Source: Candidatus Methanosuratincola subterraneus
Lineage (GTDB): Archaea > Thermoproteota > Methanomethylicia > Methanomethylicales > Methanomethylicaceae
Direction of reading: 5' to 3'
NCBI GenBank assembly: GCA_004028775.1
Contig: RXGA01000001.1
Location: forward strand, 1-64,000
DNA: 64,000 nucleotides
The notes below the pieces were generated by a model. That model was given only the letters and a program-made list of their open reading frames with translations. It was not told the origin of the DNA and did not search any database. Positions 33,765-42,797 of this stretch are shown here, in pieces; within the stretch, counting starts at the first letter, position 1; each line of letters begins with the position of its first letter. Both the position numbers and the translations under genes were made by a program.

Positions 33765-34844
33765 CTAGGCCTGCGGGGGGCTGCCGGACTTTTTCAGCCT
33801 CGTCGGAATTGTGAATACCACCGCTAGAAGGGTGCAAACAAGGACGCCAAGACCCGCTGATAGGATGAGCTGGGTTGCGCCACTGGCTGGATTGGCAATA
33901 ATCGTAGACGCATCCAATGTAACTTGCCTTATGAAGATAAGGGACACCAAACCGACGATCTCGTGCCAGAGCTTTGGCACCCCCTCTAAGTACTTGACCA
34001 CTGCTTTTCCGCCCAAGAAGATCGCTATTCCTATGACAAGCAGGTCAATCGTATTTGAGAGGAAAAGGCTTATGAAAAGAGCCGGCTGATCAGGCAGGGT
34101 CACATTCATTATCGCTAGGCTGAATCCTTGGTAGACGGCCACGGAAGCGATTATGCTGCCGATGACTGTAGTTATGAACCGGATGGGCGACTCTGACCAG
34201 ACCTGCTTAAGCGCGCTGTCTATCCTGAATCCCTTAATTAGCAATATCACCCCAACGACCACGCCCAAAGTAATCAGGGCATAGTTTATCAGATCAAGGA
34301 AGTACAGCAGAGTGGTGATTATCAGGACTGCCCCAGGGACCCCCAATCCAAGCTTCGAGTGCTGCGGCTCTGAAAGCTTCTTGAGATATCGGTAAAGCAG
34401 GACGTACGTTTCTTCGACGCTCTTCTCCTGCTGGACGAATATCCTCTTGACCGAGATGATAGGTATCCTCGACTGGATTGTCGGTATTACCTGTTCATCT
34501 GCAGCCCCGTCGCTTACGAAGACCACTCCGTCAGCGTCGAAGCGCCTAAGGACCTCCTCAAGCTCTCGGCTTATCTTGAGGTCTGCCTTGAACCCCCCTT
34601 CAGCAGATCCGGCTATGACGGCGACCTCGCATTCGTAGCCTTCGCTGAGAATCGAGTCGTAAGTATTTATTGCCGCGAATATAGAATTGACATCCGAGTC
34701 CTCTGGGCTCTTTATGGCGAAGAGGGTTGCCACGGAAGAGACTGCTTCTCTGCCTACTACCGGAGTCTTCACTCCAGTGACGCGGCCGACATCGTCATCC
34801 TTGTCCACGCTCAGGACAAGTACCCTCTTGCCCTTGAGGCTCAT
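33765..34844 (-). CDS. DUF373-family integral membrane protein
   Basis: About 359 residues. The N-terminal third is soluble (KRVLVLSVDKDDDVGRVTGVKTPVVGRE, AVIAGSAEGGFKADLKISRELEEV, DADGVVFVSDGAADEQVIPTIQSRIPI), then six or so membrane segments. This matches DUF373 (COG2237), widespread in archaea and of unknown function; the soluble part looks like a phosphate- or nucleotide-binding domain. ATG at 34844 or GTG at 34853 may be the start; a TATA box lies about 35 bases upstream. It converges on the exoprotein locus. The 185 bases between them contain no gene that I can see. Confidence 0.8.
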   Translation of the reverse strand: MSLKGKRVLVLSVDKDDDVGRVTGVKTPVVGREAVSSVATLFAIKSPEDSDVNSIFAAINTYDSILSEGYECEVAVIAGSAEGGFKADLKISRELEEVLRRFDADGVVFVSDGAADEQVIPTIQSRIPIISVKRIFVQQEKSVEETYVLLYRYLKKLSEPQHSKLGLGVPGAVLIITTLLYFLDLINYALITLGVVVGVILLIKGFRIDSALKQVWSESPIRFITTVIGSIIASVAVYQGFSLAIMNVTLPDQPALFISLFLSNTIDLLVIGIAIFLGGKAVVKYLEGVPKLWHEIVGLVSLIFIRQVTLDASTIIANPASGATQLILSAGLGVLVCTLLAVVFTIPTRLKKSGSPPQA

Positions 34845-34875
34845 TAAATCCACTATTTAGGTATCATAAGGAGTC

Positions 34876-34887
34876 GATATTTAAAAC
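34876..34887 (-). promoter_or_regulatory. TATA box of the DUF373 gene
   Basis: GTTTTAAATATC on the minus strand lies 27-37 bases before the alternative start codons at 34853 and 34844. Confidence 0.5.
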
Positions 34888-35035
34888 GTTCCCAAATGCA
34901 ACAGAAATCCTTAAAAATGCCTCGGTATGGCTGCGCCCTCACTCGGAAAAACCGTGGCTGGCAAAACCCAGATGCTAATGGAAAAGAATTGAAAGGATGT
35001 CCATATACCAATCTGTTTGCTTGAAAAAGGAATGT

Positions 35036-35914
35036 TCAGCTGCTGCCGTTGGCTTCCCTGTCCTCTAGAAGTGCAGCATACTCCTCAAATGTGAGGCGCT
35101 CGCCCTTCTTCAGCTTCTCGTTTGCCCTGGCAACTAGCTCAGTTCTCTTCGAAAGGAGCAGCTTGGCCCTTTCCGCAAGCTCCTGTGCTTTCCGCTGAAG
35201 CTGCACCGTCTTTGCGATCTCATACTTAGTCCTAGCATCCGAGAGCTTGGTCTTTGATTCCTTTATGGTCTCCCAGATCGTGTTCATTTCAGCCCTGACA
35301 GAGTTGAGCTCGTCGATTATCTTGGCGCCCTCCTCATGGGCAGCCATGAGCTTGTCGTGGCTCTTTTTTGATTCCTCGGCGAGGGTGAGCACTTCCTGGT
35401 GGACCGCGTTGGCTTTGTCTTTCAGTTCGTTGAATTTGGCGCGCAAGCTTGAAATTTCCTGGTCAACATCCTTGACTTTCTTGAAATGCACCAGCTTCTT
35501 CTCGAGCTCTGTTATCTCCTGAACGAGCTTCCGGTCCTCCTCAATTGTAAGGCTGGTCGTCTGGTATTTCCAGGTCAGCTCTTTGTACCGCTTCACGAGA
35601 CTGGCCTCTGACCCGGGTGCGCTCTCGAGGAGTGCCCTCTTCTTTTCGATTAATGCCTTGATCTTCTCCGATATCTCCGCCTTCTCCTTGTGCAGCTGCT
35701 CCCTAATCCGCTTCTTCTCGGAGATGATCCGGTTCTTCTCGTCTCTCTCCGACTTTGCATTCAATGCAAGATCTTGGAGCTCGCTCAGCTTGGTCAGGAG
35801 CGCGTTTTTCTTGTCCCTCAGGGCATTCAGTCGCTGGTAGTAATCCTCGATTTGTTGCTGGATCGCCTGTAATTGTCTTGTTGTTGGACCGACCTCAACT
35901 GTCCGATTCTCCAT
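35036..35914 (-). CDS. Conserved archaeal coiled-coil protein (COG1340-like)
   Basis: 292 residues, almost wholly Glu-, Lys-, Leu- and Ala-rich heptads in several helices, with breaks near ESAPGSEASLV and at the C-terminal LKKGERLTFEEYAALLEDRE. Length and the final KLKKGERLTFEEY segment fit the archaeal COG1340 coiled-coil family, which is of unknown function and often found near RNA-processing or translation genes. It is the last gene of a leftward operon after the GPN GTPase, 19 bases downstream of it. Confidence 0.7.
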   Translation of the reverse strand: MENRTVEVGPTTRQLQAIQQQIEDYYQRLNALRDKKNALLTKLSELQDLALNAKSERDEKNRIISEKKRIREQLHKEKAEISEKIKALIEKKRALLESAPGSEASLVKRYKELTWKYQTTSLTIEEDRKLVQEITELEKKLVHFKKVKDVDQEISSLRAKFNELKDKANAVHQEVLTLAEESKKSHDKLMAAHEEGAKIIDELNSVRAEMNTIWETIKESKTKLSDARTKYEIAKTVQLQRKAQELAERAKLLLSKRTELVARANEKLKKGERLTFEEYAALLEDREANGSS

Positions 35915-35933
35915 CCATTAATCACCATGTTGC

Positions 35934-36695
35934 CTATTGATCCTCTCCACCGGAGTGAATCCGCTGTATCTGTGCATACAGATCGTCAAGCCCTTCTCCT
36001 GTATTTGAAGAGGTAAATATAAACTCTCCTAAAACCCCGATCTCAAGCAAAGCCTCAAGGACGCGCTCCGAGATCTCGATGTGGAGATCCATCTTCTCCG
36101 ACATGAAGTCGTCTTTCAGGAACTCTGGATCCTCGGTCCAGAGGAGCCCTCTCTCATAGATTTCGCGCGGGAGGAGATCGCACTTTGATATGCAGTTAAT
36201 TTGCGGCGCGTGGAATCTTGCCTGGACAGAGTACGAGAGCAGGAGAATCGAGACAAAGTCAGACGGCCGGCTGAGGAAGATCGAATCCGCGAGGAACACT
36301 GTGCAATAATTGCCGTCTGAGAGGGCGCTGGCTATGCCCCTACCAGCGCTCCTGTAAGCGAATATCTCCATCTGACCGGGAGTGTCTACAAGAACATAAT
36401 CAGCCCCGATCTTATCCAGCTCGTCCCTCATTTCCCGTATGTGGCTCACAGAGGCATCCACCGAGGCGATCAGCGCCCCGTTAGGCCCAAGCTTGTAGTC
36501 TTCCACAAGCCGGTCGTAGTCGATGTAGTCTCTGACGTCCACGTCAGGGGAGTATGGCAGCCAACGGACCCCAGGGTCAAGGTTCAGCGTGGCCACACTG
36601 ACATCGGAGCTACTGATCCTGTCGCGGAGCGATAGGACCAATGTAGATTTTCCTGAACCAGCGGTGCCCATTAAGAACGCGAATTTCAAGCACAT
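35934..36695 (-). CDS. GPN-loop GTPase
   Basis: 253 residues. Walker A is MGTAGSGKSTL at residues 9-19, the family-defining Gly-Pro-Asn loop is in KLGPNGAL, switch II is VLVDTPGQMEIF and the base-recognition motif is NCISKCDLL. The GPN GTPases assemble RNA polymerase II in eukaryotes; archaea have a single related protein that forms a dimer, with role unclear. The ATG overlaps the end of the CinA-like gene and has a GGAGGGG SD. Confidence 0.9.
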   Translation of the reverse strand: MCLKFAFLMGTAGSGKSTLVLSLRDRISSSDVSVATLNLDPGVRWLPYSPDVDVRDYIDYDRLVEDYKLGPNGALIASVDASVSHIREMRDELDKIGADYVLVDTPGQMEIFAYRSAGRGIASALSDGNYCTVFLADSIFLSRPSDFVSILLLSYSVQARFHAPQINCISKCDLLPREIYERGLLWTEDPEFLKDDFMSEKMDLHIEISERVLEALLEIGVLGEFIFTSSNTGEGLDDLYAQIQRIHSGGEDQ

Positions 36696-37528
36696 CCCCT
36701 CCTGACCAAGGCTCCGATCTGCCTGGCCGCAGAGATTAATTCGCCCTCAGCAGAATCCAGGGCTTTGGACAGCGAATCAGCGTCTGGAGCATAAGCGCTG
36801 AGGTGCATTTCGATCAATGGGAGTGCCTCAGATCCCTTCGGGTGCGACTTGAAATACACGTTCGGGTGCAGCCTCCTGACTTCATCGATTACTGAGGCTA
36901 GAGTTGATTCGGGGACTCTTTCAAGCAGCAATGTCCTCTCGCCGTAAACTGCACCGGAGCGCTTGGAAAGGGCTGGCAGGACGCTTGATTCGAACATCGC
37001 CTTCATCTCCCTAGGCACGCCCGGCAAGCAGAAGATGCGCGTTCCCATGAGCTCGGCAGAGACCCCAGGGGCAGTACCGACATCATTTCTTATTGGCTCA
37101 GCCCCAATGGGGAGGTATGCCATCTTGATCCTTTGGGGCGCCATCGGCAACCCCATGGCAGAGTATTTCTCGGAGACCATGCGGAGAGCCTCCTCGTTCA
37201 GGGCGTTTGGCACCCGGAGGGCGGACGCAAGTGCCTCCACGGTCATGTCGTCGTAGGTCGGCCCAAGGCCGCCCGTAATTATTAAGGCAGCCGGCCTCCT
37301 CGCGAGGGTTTCGATTATTGCACCAGATATCTCCTGGACTGAGTCGCCTACCACGACTATCCTGGTCACGGAGGCGCCAATCCAAGTCAAGCGGGAGGCC
37401 ATCCAAGCTGCATTTGTGTTTACAGTCTTCCCTATAAGAAGCTCCCTTCCAGAGGAGATGATCTCGATCTCCAACCGGCGACCCTTTCCGGGGCCGCTTT
37501 CAGGGGTCACTTCTTGGTTGCCCACCAT
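36686..37528 (-). CDS. CinA-like protein (MoaB/Mog fold)
   Basis: 280 residues. The MoaB/Mog-type fold of COG1058: IEIISSGRELLIGKTVNTNAAWMASRL, then ITGGLGPTYDDMTVEALA and FCLPGVPREMKAMFESSVLPAL. Bacterial CinA proteins with this domain act in pyridine nucleotide repair; the archaeal short form lacks the C-terminal deamidase part, so its reaction is not certain. The first 18 residues may be non-native: a TTG just before EIEIISSG would give the family start. It overlaps both neighbours, so it is in a tight operon. Confidence 0.8.
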   Translation of the reverse strand: MVGNQEVTPESGPGKGRRLEIEIISSGRELLIGKTVNTNAAWMASRLTWIGASVTRIVVVGDSVQEISGAIIETLARRPAALIITGGLGPTYDDMTVEALASALRVPNALNEEALRMVSEKYSAMGLPMAPQRIKMAYLPIGAEPIRNDVGTAPGVSAELMGTRIFCLPGVPREMKAMFESSVLPALSKRSGAVYGERTLLLERVPESTLASVIDEVRRLHPNVYFKSHPKGSEALPLIEMHLSAYAPDADSLSKALDSAEGELISAARQIGALVRRGCA

Positions 37529-37779
37529 TTCAGGTACTCCTTTCGGACCCTCTCTTTTTCTTCCTCTTCGTTGAGCTTCTGATCCTTGTAACGTATTTCG
37601 TCTATCTCCTCCCTGGAGAGCGATAGGCCGCAGCTCTGGCAGACGTATCGCTTCCTTGAAGGGTCAAACTTCAGAGTTCCCCCGCACTCCGGGCAAACAC
37701 CGCTCACAAAGACCCACCAATCTTGAGATTCCCGTACGTCTATTAAAGAATGATCTACATATCGTTGGCCCACTTTCAT
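37507..37779 (-). CDS. Small zinc-ribbon protein
   Basis: 90 residues from ATG at 37779, chosen for the GAGG eight bases upstream; GTG at 37797 is in frame. A zinc ribbon (CPECGGTLKFDPSRKRYVCQSCG) sits in the middle, followed by a highly charged helix (EEEEKERVRKEYLKWWATKK). The domain order suggests nucleic acid or protein binding. It lies between the frameshifted radical SAM gene and the CinA-like gene. Confidence 0.7.
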   Translation of the reverse strand: MKVGQRYVDHSLIDVRESQDWWVFVSGVCPECGGTLKFDPSRKRYVCQSCGLSLSREEIDEIRYKDQKLNEEEEKERVRKEYLKWWATKK

Positions 37780-37798
37780 CCCCGACGCCTCTTTCACT

Positions 37799-38533
37799 TC
37801 ACGTTATAACATTCCTAAGACCTGCTTCCAAGGCAATCTTGACGGCTTTTTCCCACTCGTCGGGATCCAACCGCTTCTTTAGCTCGGGCAACTCGGCAGC
37901 CCGCCAGTGGGGCGAGTACTGATCCATCAGGTTCACCCTGGTTTCCGGGCCGAGTTCCCTTGAAATGAAAGAGACTATCGGAATTAGGCAGCATTCCAAG
38001 TGACGAGGAAGGACCAACACTCGTATGAGGAGCTCCCCTTGTTTCTTTGCCGCCTTGAGGTTTCTGGTGATGACTTTCCAGTATCCGCTCACCCCGGAGA
38101 TCTTCTCCGCGCAAATGTCAGATCCGTACTTGAAGTCGATCTTGTAGATGTCCACGACACCCCTCAGAAGAGAGGAGGCCTCGGTGGAGTAGAAGCCGTT
38201 GGTATTGAAGAAGACAGGGGTGTTCTCGGTCTCCCAGAGCAGCACCTTTAGCCAGAACGGGATGTGCGGTATCGGGTCCCCACCTACCCAGTTCTGGTTC
38301 CTGCACCCCCTCCTCCTAGCTTCGTCAATGAGGGCTGCGATCTCCCTCTCCCCGCAGACCGTCCCCTCCGCGAACTGCTGGCTGATCTCCCAGTTCTGGC
38401 AGTGGATGCAGGCGAAGTTGCAGCCCAGGCTAATTCGGCCGGACTCTAGATCCGTATACCGTGAAGCTGGGCACAACTTCTGGCTCCTCCCCCAGATGGT
38501 CGAAGCACGAGTGGACCCTAAACTCCCTCCCAA
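37799..38533 (-). CDS. COG1313-type radical SAM protein, C-terminal part (after frameshift)
   Basis: This frame carries the radical SAM motif C-N-F-A-C-I-H-C and the rest of a PflX-like enzyme (CRNQNWVGGDPIPHI, NTNGFYS, DIYKIDFKYG, RVLVLPRHLECC, MDQYSPHW). Real coding probably begins near 38459, where TDLESGRISLGCNF takes over; the first 20 or so residues of the open frame are out-of-frame sequence of the preceding part. The missing N-terminal Cys-rich domain is in the overlapping frame at 38430-38915. Either the gene is broken, or one base is wrong, or the ribosome shifts. Confidence 0.7.
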   Translation of the reverse strand: MGGSLGSTRASTIWGRSQKLCPASRYTDLESGRISLGCNFACIHCQNWEISQQFAEGTVCGEREIAALIDEARRRGCRNQNWVGGDPIPHIPFWLKVLLWETENTPVFFNTNGFYSTEASSLLRGVVDIYKIDFKYGSDICAEKISGVSGYWKVITRNLKAAKKQGELLIRVLVLPRHLECCLIPIVSFISRELGPETRVNLMDQYSPHWRAAELPELKKRLDPDEWEKAVKIALEAGLRNVIT

Positions 38534-38915
38534 CCCTGCAGAAACCGAGTTCGCCCTTGAGGCGATCGGCGCCGCACCTCCTCTCGCAGAGCCTGCAAGA
38601 GCGCATTATGGACTCCCCAATCCTCGCCTTCAGGTGGAGCAGCGACTTCTTTGGCGGATCCCCAAGTTCATCAGGATGGATCCTCCCCGAATCCAGATCG
38701 CGCATAAGCTTCTCCATCTTCCTGAGGGAGGCGTCATGGATATCCCACAGCTCGTCCTCGCTGCTGTCCGACCCCCACTCGACTTGGACTTGCCTTGAGA
38801 TGACGAACTTGGGAAGGAGCTTCCCTTTGAGGATCCCAATGTACCGGGGCATCGAGGAGACGACTTTCGGATCCTCCAGTGCCCTGACAGCATCAGGCCT
38901 CCATAATCTCCACAC
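38430..38915 (-). CDS. COG1313-type radical SAM protein, N-terminal part (before frameshift)
   Basis: This frame has the N-terminal part of a PflX-like protein: a helical lead, then CRLCERRCGADRLKGELGFC and HLGEEPEVVPSF, which normally runs on into the radical SAM motif. Here it meets a stop 12 codons later, while the motif continues in the +1 frame. The start is GTG at 38915 with a GAGGTGG SD, directly after the stop of the upstream radical SAM gene. Joined, the two halves give about 370 residues, the family's usual length. Confidence 0.7.
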   Translation of the reverse strand: MWRLWRPDAVRALEDPKVVSSMPRYIGILKGKLLPKFVISRQVQVEWGSDSSEDELWDIHDASLRKMEKLMRDLDSGRIHPDELGDPPKKSLLHLKARIGESIMRSCRLCERRCGADRLKGELGFCRVGREFRVHSCFDHLGEEPEVVPSFTVYGSRVRPN

Positions 38916-38927
38916 TCCAAAGCCACC

Positions 38928-39929
38928 TCAGATTTTCACATTGATCCTGCTTCCGCAGTAGGCGCAGGAGCTCCCCTTAAGCCTCAACGAGGTCACCTGG
39001 AACCCGATCCTCCCGATGACGAGCTTCCCGCACGATGGGCAGTATGTGTTCTCATACCTGTGCCCCGGGACGTTCCCCAGGTAAACATACTTCAATCCCT
39101 CTGTCTTTGCCAGGTTCCAGAGCTCCTCAAGGAGACCCTCGGCAGGGGATCCCGGCCCCTCGTACCTGTAGCTTGGGAAGAACCTGAGGATGTGGAAAGG
39201 GGTCTCGTCCCCCAGATTTTCAACGATCCACTTCACCAGCTTTGTGAAGGCGCCCTTGATCTCCCCCTGCCAGGGCACGATTAGGTCGGTTATCTCGATG
39301 TGAATGCCTTTTGATTTCATGGCCAAGAGGGACTCGAATACCGGATCTGCGCTCAGGACGCCGCAGAATGACCGGTAGAAAGCAGGATCCCCGCTGCCCT
39401 TGAAGTCGACGGTTGCGGCATCCAGGTAAGGGTGGATTGACTCAATCGCATCAGGAGTCATGTACCCGTTTGTCACGAAGGTATTGAACAGCCCTGAGCG
39501 GTGGGCTGCCCGCGAAGTGTCAAAAGCGTATTCGAAGAATATCGTTGGCTCCGTATAGGTATAGCTTATCGAGGAACAGCGCAGGGAGAGGGCCTCGCTC
39601 ACGACCAGCTCGGGAGGGAAGTCCTCCCCGGCGATTGTCTCCTCCTGGCTTATAACCCAATTGTCGCAGAAATTGCACCTGAAGTTGCAGCCGACGGTAG
39701 CAATCGAGAATGCATTGCTTCCAGGGTGGAAGTGGTAGAGCGGCTTCTTCTCGATTGGGTCGACAGCATAGCTGGCTGCCTTGCCGTAGACCAGCGTCTC
39801 CAGCCTGCCGCCCCGGTTCTCCCGCACCCTGCAGACGCCCCGCTTCCCTGGCTGGATCACGCAACGCCAGGCGCACAGGTTGCACCTTACCGCCCCATTG
39901 TCCAGCTTCTGGTAGAGCATGGCCTCCAA
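38928..39929 (-). CDS. AmmeMemoRadiSam-type radical SAM enzyme (COG1180), second copy
   Basis: 333 residues with the same plan as the protein at 22315-23391: N-terminal RCNLCAWRC and GVCRVR, radical SAM motif C-N-F-R-C-N-F-C near residue 82, GNVPGHRYENTYCPSCGKLVIGR and a final CAYCGSRINVKI. The substrate is unknown. TTG at 39929 has a GGGGAG SD and gives the family N-terminus; ATG at 39920 is the alternative. First gene of a leftward operon, divergent from the PRPP synthetase gene. Confidence 0.82.
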   Translation of the reverse strand: MEAMLYQKLDNGAVRCNLCAWRCVIQPGKRGVCRVRENRGGRLETLVYGKAASYAVDPIEKKPLYHFHPGSNAFSIATVGCNFRCNFCDNWVISQEETIAGEDFPPELVVSEALSLRCSSISYTYTEPTIFFEYAFDTSRAAHRSGLFNTFVTNGYMTPDAIESIHPYLDAATVDFKGSGDPAFYRSFCGVLSADPVFESLLAMKSKGIHIEITDLIVPWQGEIKGAFTKLVKWIVENLGDETPFHILRFFPSYRYEGPGSPAEGLLEELWNLAKTEGLKYVYLGNVPGHRYENTYCPSCGKLVIGRIGFQVTSLRLKGSSCAYCGSRINVKI

Positions 39930-39990
39930 CAGGATCTCCCCGCATAAGTCTTAAGAGGGGACAGATATTAAGAATTTTGAGTTGGTCACT

Positions 39991-40860
39991 ATGATAGTGG
40001 TCCCCGGTCCTTCGTCGATAGACCTCGGCAAGAGAGTTGCAGGGTTGATTTCTGCAGCAACGGTAGATCTAGACTATAAAAACTTCCCGGACGGCGAGTC
40101 ATACCTCCGCCTGTCAAGATCCGTGGAAGGCGAGGAAGTGGCGCTCATCCACACGACTTACCCCCAGCAGGACAAGCGCCTAATCGAGCTCCTGCTGATC
40201 ACTGACGCGCTGAAGGATCTAGGCGCAGAGAGGGTCAGGGTAGTCGTCCCGTACATGGCATACGCGAGGCAGGACACGAGGTTCAGGGATGGGGAGGCGG
40301 TCAGCATAAGGACGCTCTTCAGGCTTGTCGAGGCGGCAGGCGCAGACGAATTCTACACGGTCGACATCCACAAGGAGGCGACCCTGGGAGCTTTCAGGAT
40401 CAAGGCAAAGAATCTCTACGGCACCGAGGTGATAAGCGAACACCTGGGGACGATGGACCTCAAGGATCCTTACATACTCTCCCCGGACAAAGGGGCTATA
40501 ACGATCGCGAAGAGGGTTGCGGAGCGGCTTGGGGCGGAGTGTGGAAATTTCGAGAAGACCCGCGACAGGATCACCGGGGCGATAACCGTCAGGGGAGAGG
40601 CGGTCGACGTGAAAGGCAAGGACGCAGTGATAGTCGACGATCTGATCAGCACTGGAGGGACTATAGCGAACGCTGCCCGGCTCCTAAAGGAATGGGGTGC
40701 CAGAAGGGTCATTGCGGCATGCACGCATCCTTTGCTGGTTTCAGGCGCATCGGAGAGGATGCGCGAGGCTGGTGTGGACGAAGTCCTTGGCACTGATACG
40801 GTAAGCAGCCCAATAAGCCGCATAAGCGTCGCCCCGCTCATAGCGAAGGAGCTACGCTAG
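39991..40860 (+). CDS. prs: Ribose-phosphate pyrophosphokinase (PRPP synthetase)
   Basis: 289 residues: MIVVPGPSSIDLGKRVA, KNFPDGESYLRL, YMAYARQDTRF, a VDIHKEA metal/PRPP site and the PRPP loop VIVDDLISTGGTI. It makes PRPP from ribose 5-phosphate and ATP for nucleotide, His, Trp and NAD synthesis. The length is typical of the archaeal class. ATG at 39991 is preferred over TTG at 39982; a TATA-like ATATTAAG lies about 25 bases upstream, so the mRNA may be leaderless. It starts a rightward run of three tightly packed genes. Confidence 0.93.
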   Translation: MIVVPGPSSIDLGKRVAGLISAATVDLDYKNFPDGESYLRLSRSVEGEEVALIHTTYPQQDKRLIELLLITDALKDLGAERVRVVVPYMAYARQDTRFRDGEAVSIRTLFRLVEAAGADEFYTVDIHKEATLGAFRIKAKNLYGTEVISEHLGTMDLKDPYILSPDKGAITIAKRVAERLGAECGNFEKTRDRITGAITVRGEAVDVKGKDAVIVDDLISTGGTIANAARLLKEWGARRVIAACTHPLLVSGASERMREAGVDEVLGTDTVSSPISRISVAPLIAKELR

Positions 40861-40861
40861 G

Positions 40862-41890
40862 TTGCCTAAGAGCACCTTCCTCCTACTCTCGGGAGAGCAC
40901 CCGACGCTCCCTTATGCAGAGGTCAGGGCGATCCTCAGATCCGAGGGGATCAGTTACGTCGAGAAGGAGAAAGGCGACCAAGTGCTCATCCTGACTCCGG
41001 AGGGAAGGATTGAAGGGCTGCTGAGTTCAAGGGCTGCACTGGTGATGGAGGGAGGGGAGCTCTTGGGGCGGGCAGGGCTCAGCATGGAGTCGGTCATGCG
41101 CACCTGCAGCGAGATAGACTGGGGGTTTTTGGGGGGCAGGACCTTCGGAGTGAGGGCCACCAGAATCAAGAGGTACTGGGACGGCGCAGAACTGCAGACC
41201 CTCGAGAAGGCCATTGGCGACGCTGTCCCAAGGAGCCTTGGCGCAAGGGTGGACCTGGGCAGGCCTGAGATCTGGATCAGGGCAGTCATATCAGGGGGGA
41301 GCGTCTACATCTTCTCGCGCGGCTTCACTACGGACAGGGGGGCGTTCGTGAGGAGGAGGCCGAGGACCCGCCCGTACTTCCACCCCGGCGTCTTGGAGCC
41401 AAAGATCGCCAGGGTTTTTGTGAACCTGTCAGCGGTCAGGTCCAAGGACCTTTTCCTGGACCCCTTTTGCGGCACAGGGGGGTTCCTCATTGAGGCCGCG
41501 ATGATGGGGATGGATGCGGTGGGGATCGATCTGGACCTGAGGATGGTCGTTGGCGCAATGAATAACACACGGTTTTACGGCCTTGATTGTGGCTTGGTGC
41601 ACGGCGACGGCACCTCAGGCATCGTTAAGAAGGCTGACGGGATCGCGACCGATCCGCCGTACGGGAGGGGCACATCCACAGGCGGGGAAAGGGTCGAGGA
41701 CCTGATAAGGGGGCTCGCCAGGATGGCGCGAGACACCCTCAAGAATGGCGGGAGGATCTGCTTCGCCTCGCCCTCTGAGATAGGACCCGCAATGATCGCC
41801 AGGGAGGAGGGGCTCAGGATCCTCGAGGAGCATTCAATGAGAGTCCATAAATCGCTGACGCGTGCAATAGTAGTCGCAGAGAGGGAGTGA
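40862..41890 (+). CDS. THUMP-containing tRNA (guanine-N2) methyltransferase, TrmG10-like
   Basis: 342 residues. N-terminal half is a THUMP and linker region (FLLLSGEHPTLPYAEV at the start, RTFGVRATRIKRYW, EIWIRAVISGG, FVRRRPRTRPYFHPGVLEPKIAR). C-terminal half is a Rossmann methyltransferase with FLDPFCGTGGFLIEA and the N-methylation motif DPPYGRG. This is the layout of the archaeal enzyme making m2G/m22G at position 10 of tRNA. The start is TTG one base after the prs stop, so the two genes are coupled. Confidence 0.85.
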   Translation: MPKSTFLLLSGEHPTLPYAEVRAILRSEGISYVEKEKGDQVLILTPEGRIEGLLSSRAALVMEGGELLGRAGLSMESVMRTCSEIDWGFLGGRTFGVRATRIKRYWDGAELQTLEKAIGDAVPRSLGARVDLGRPEIWIRAVISGGSVYIFSRGFTTDRGAFVRRRPRTRPYFHPGVLEPKIARVFVNLSAVRSKDLFLDPFCGTGGFLIEAAMMGMDAVGIDLDLRMVVGAMNNTRFYGLDCGLVHGDGTSGIVKKADGIATDPPYGRGTSTGGERVEDLIRGLARMARDTLKNGGRICFASPSEIGPAMIAREEGLRILEEHSMRVHKSLTRAIVVAERE

Positions 41891-41891
41891 A

Positions 41892-42797
41892 GTGAGGGTA
41901 ACATTCCTAGGGACATCTGCCGGGACGCCTACCCAAGACCGCGGTCTCCCCTCGGTATTGCTGGAGGTCGACGGGGAGCTGATACTTCTGGACTGCGGAG
42001 AGGGCACCCAGCGCCAGATGATGAAGGTCGGAGCCAGTCTAGGCAAGAGGATGAAGATCTTCATAACCCACATGCATGGGGATCATATATTCGGCCTCCC
42101 GGGGCTCATCCAGACAATGAACCTCATCAACAGGGCGCACCCCCTCGATGTCTTCGGCCCACCCGGGATCAGGGATTTCATAGAGCAGACCACGGTCCCG
42201 GCGATGTGCGAGCCTGCTTTCGAGCTGGAGGTGCACGAGGTGGGATGCGGGGAGATATTCAGCAGCAGGAATTACAGCGTGACCGGCGCATGGGGGGAGC
42301 ATTCAGTCCCCAACATAGGCTACAGGATCACTGTGGGCGGAAGCCCGGGGAGGTTCCTACCGGAGAGGGCGAGGGCGCTCGGTGTGCCCGAGGGGCCCCT
42401 TTGGGGCGAGCTCAAGTCAGGAAAGCAGGTGATCCTAGAGGACGGGCGAGAGGTGAAGCCCTCGGATGTGCTAGGGGAGCCAGTCAGGGGGATCTCAGTC
42501 GTCTACTCAGGAGATACCAGACCTAGCGATGGAATCGTCAGGCTCGCAGATGGTGCTGACCTGCTCATACACGAGAGCACATTCTCGGAGGAGCTTAGGG
42601 AGAGGGCCATGGTTGAGGGGCATTCCACTGCCCGGGGGGCTGCCGAGGTTGCCAGCAGGGCAGGTGTGAAAAAGCTGATCCTGACTCATTTCAGCGCGAG
42701 GTATCCCGACGCTGCTTTTCTGGAAGAGGAGGCGAGGACTGTCTTCGCCTGCACCTATGCGGCAAAGGACTTTGAGACCTATGAGCTGAAGACCTGA
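41892..42797 (+). CDS. rnz: Ribonuclease Z
   Basis: 301 residues: MRVTFLGTSAGTPTQDRGLPS, LLDCGEGTQRQM, FITHMHGDHIFGLPGL (motif 2), VVYSGDTRPS, LIHESTF and LTHFSARY. It cuts tRNA 3' trailers ahead of CCA addition or discrimination. All metal ligands are present. GTG at 41892 overlaps nothing and is one base past the methyltransferase stop. The end overlaps the convergent TIM-barrel gene by 19 bases. Confidence 0.93.
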   Translation: MRVTFLGTSAGTPTQDRGLPSVLLEVDGELILLDCGEGTQRQMMKVGASLGKRMKIFITHMHGDHIFGLPGLIQTMNLINRAHPLDVFGPPGIRDFIEQTTVPAMCEPAFELEVHEVGCGEIFSSRNYSVTGAWGEHSVPNIGYRITVGGSPGRFLPERARALGVPEGPLWGELKSGKQVILEDGREVKPSDVLGEPVRGISVVYSGDTRPSDGIVRLADGADLLIHESTFSEELRERAMVEGHSTARGAAEVASRAGVKKLILTHFSARYPDAAFLEEEARTVFACTYAAKDFETYELKT

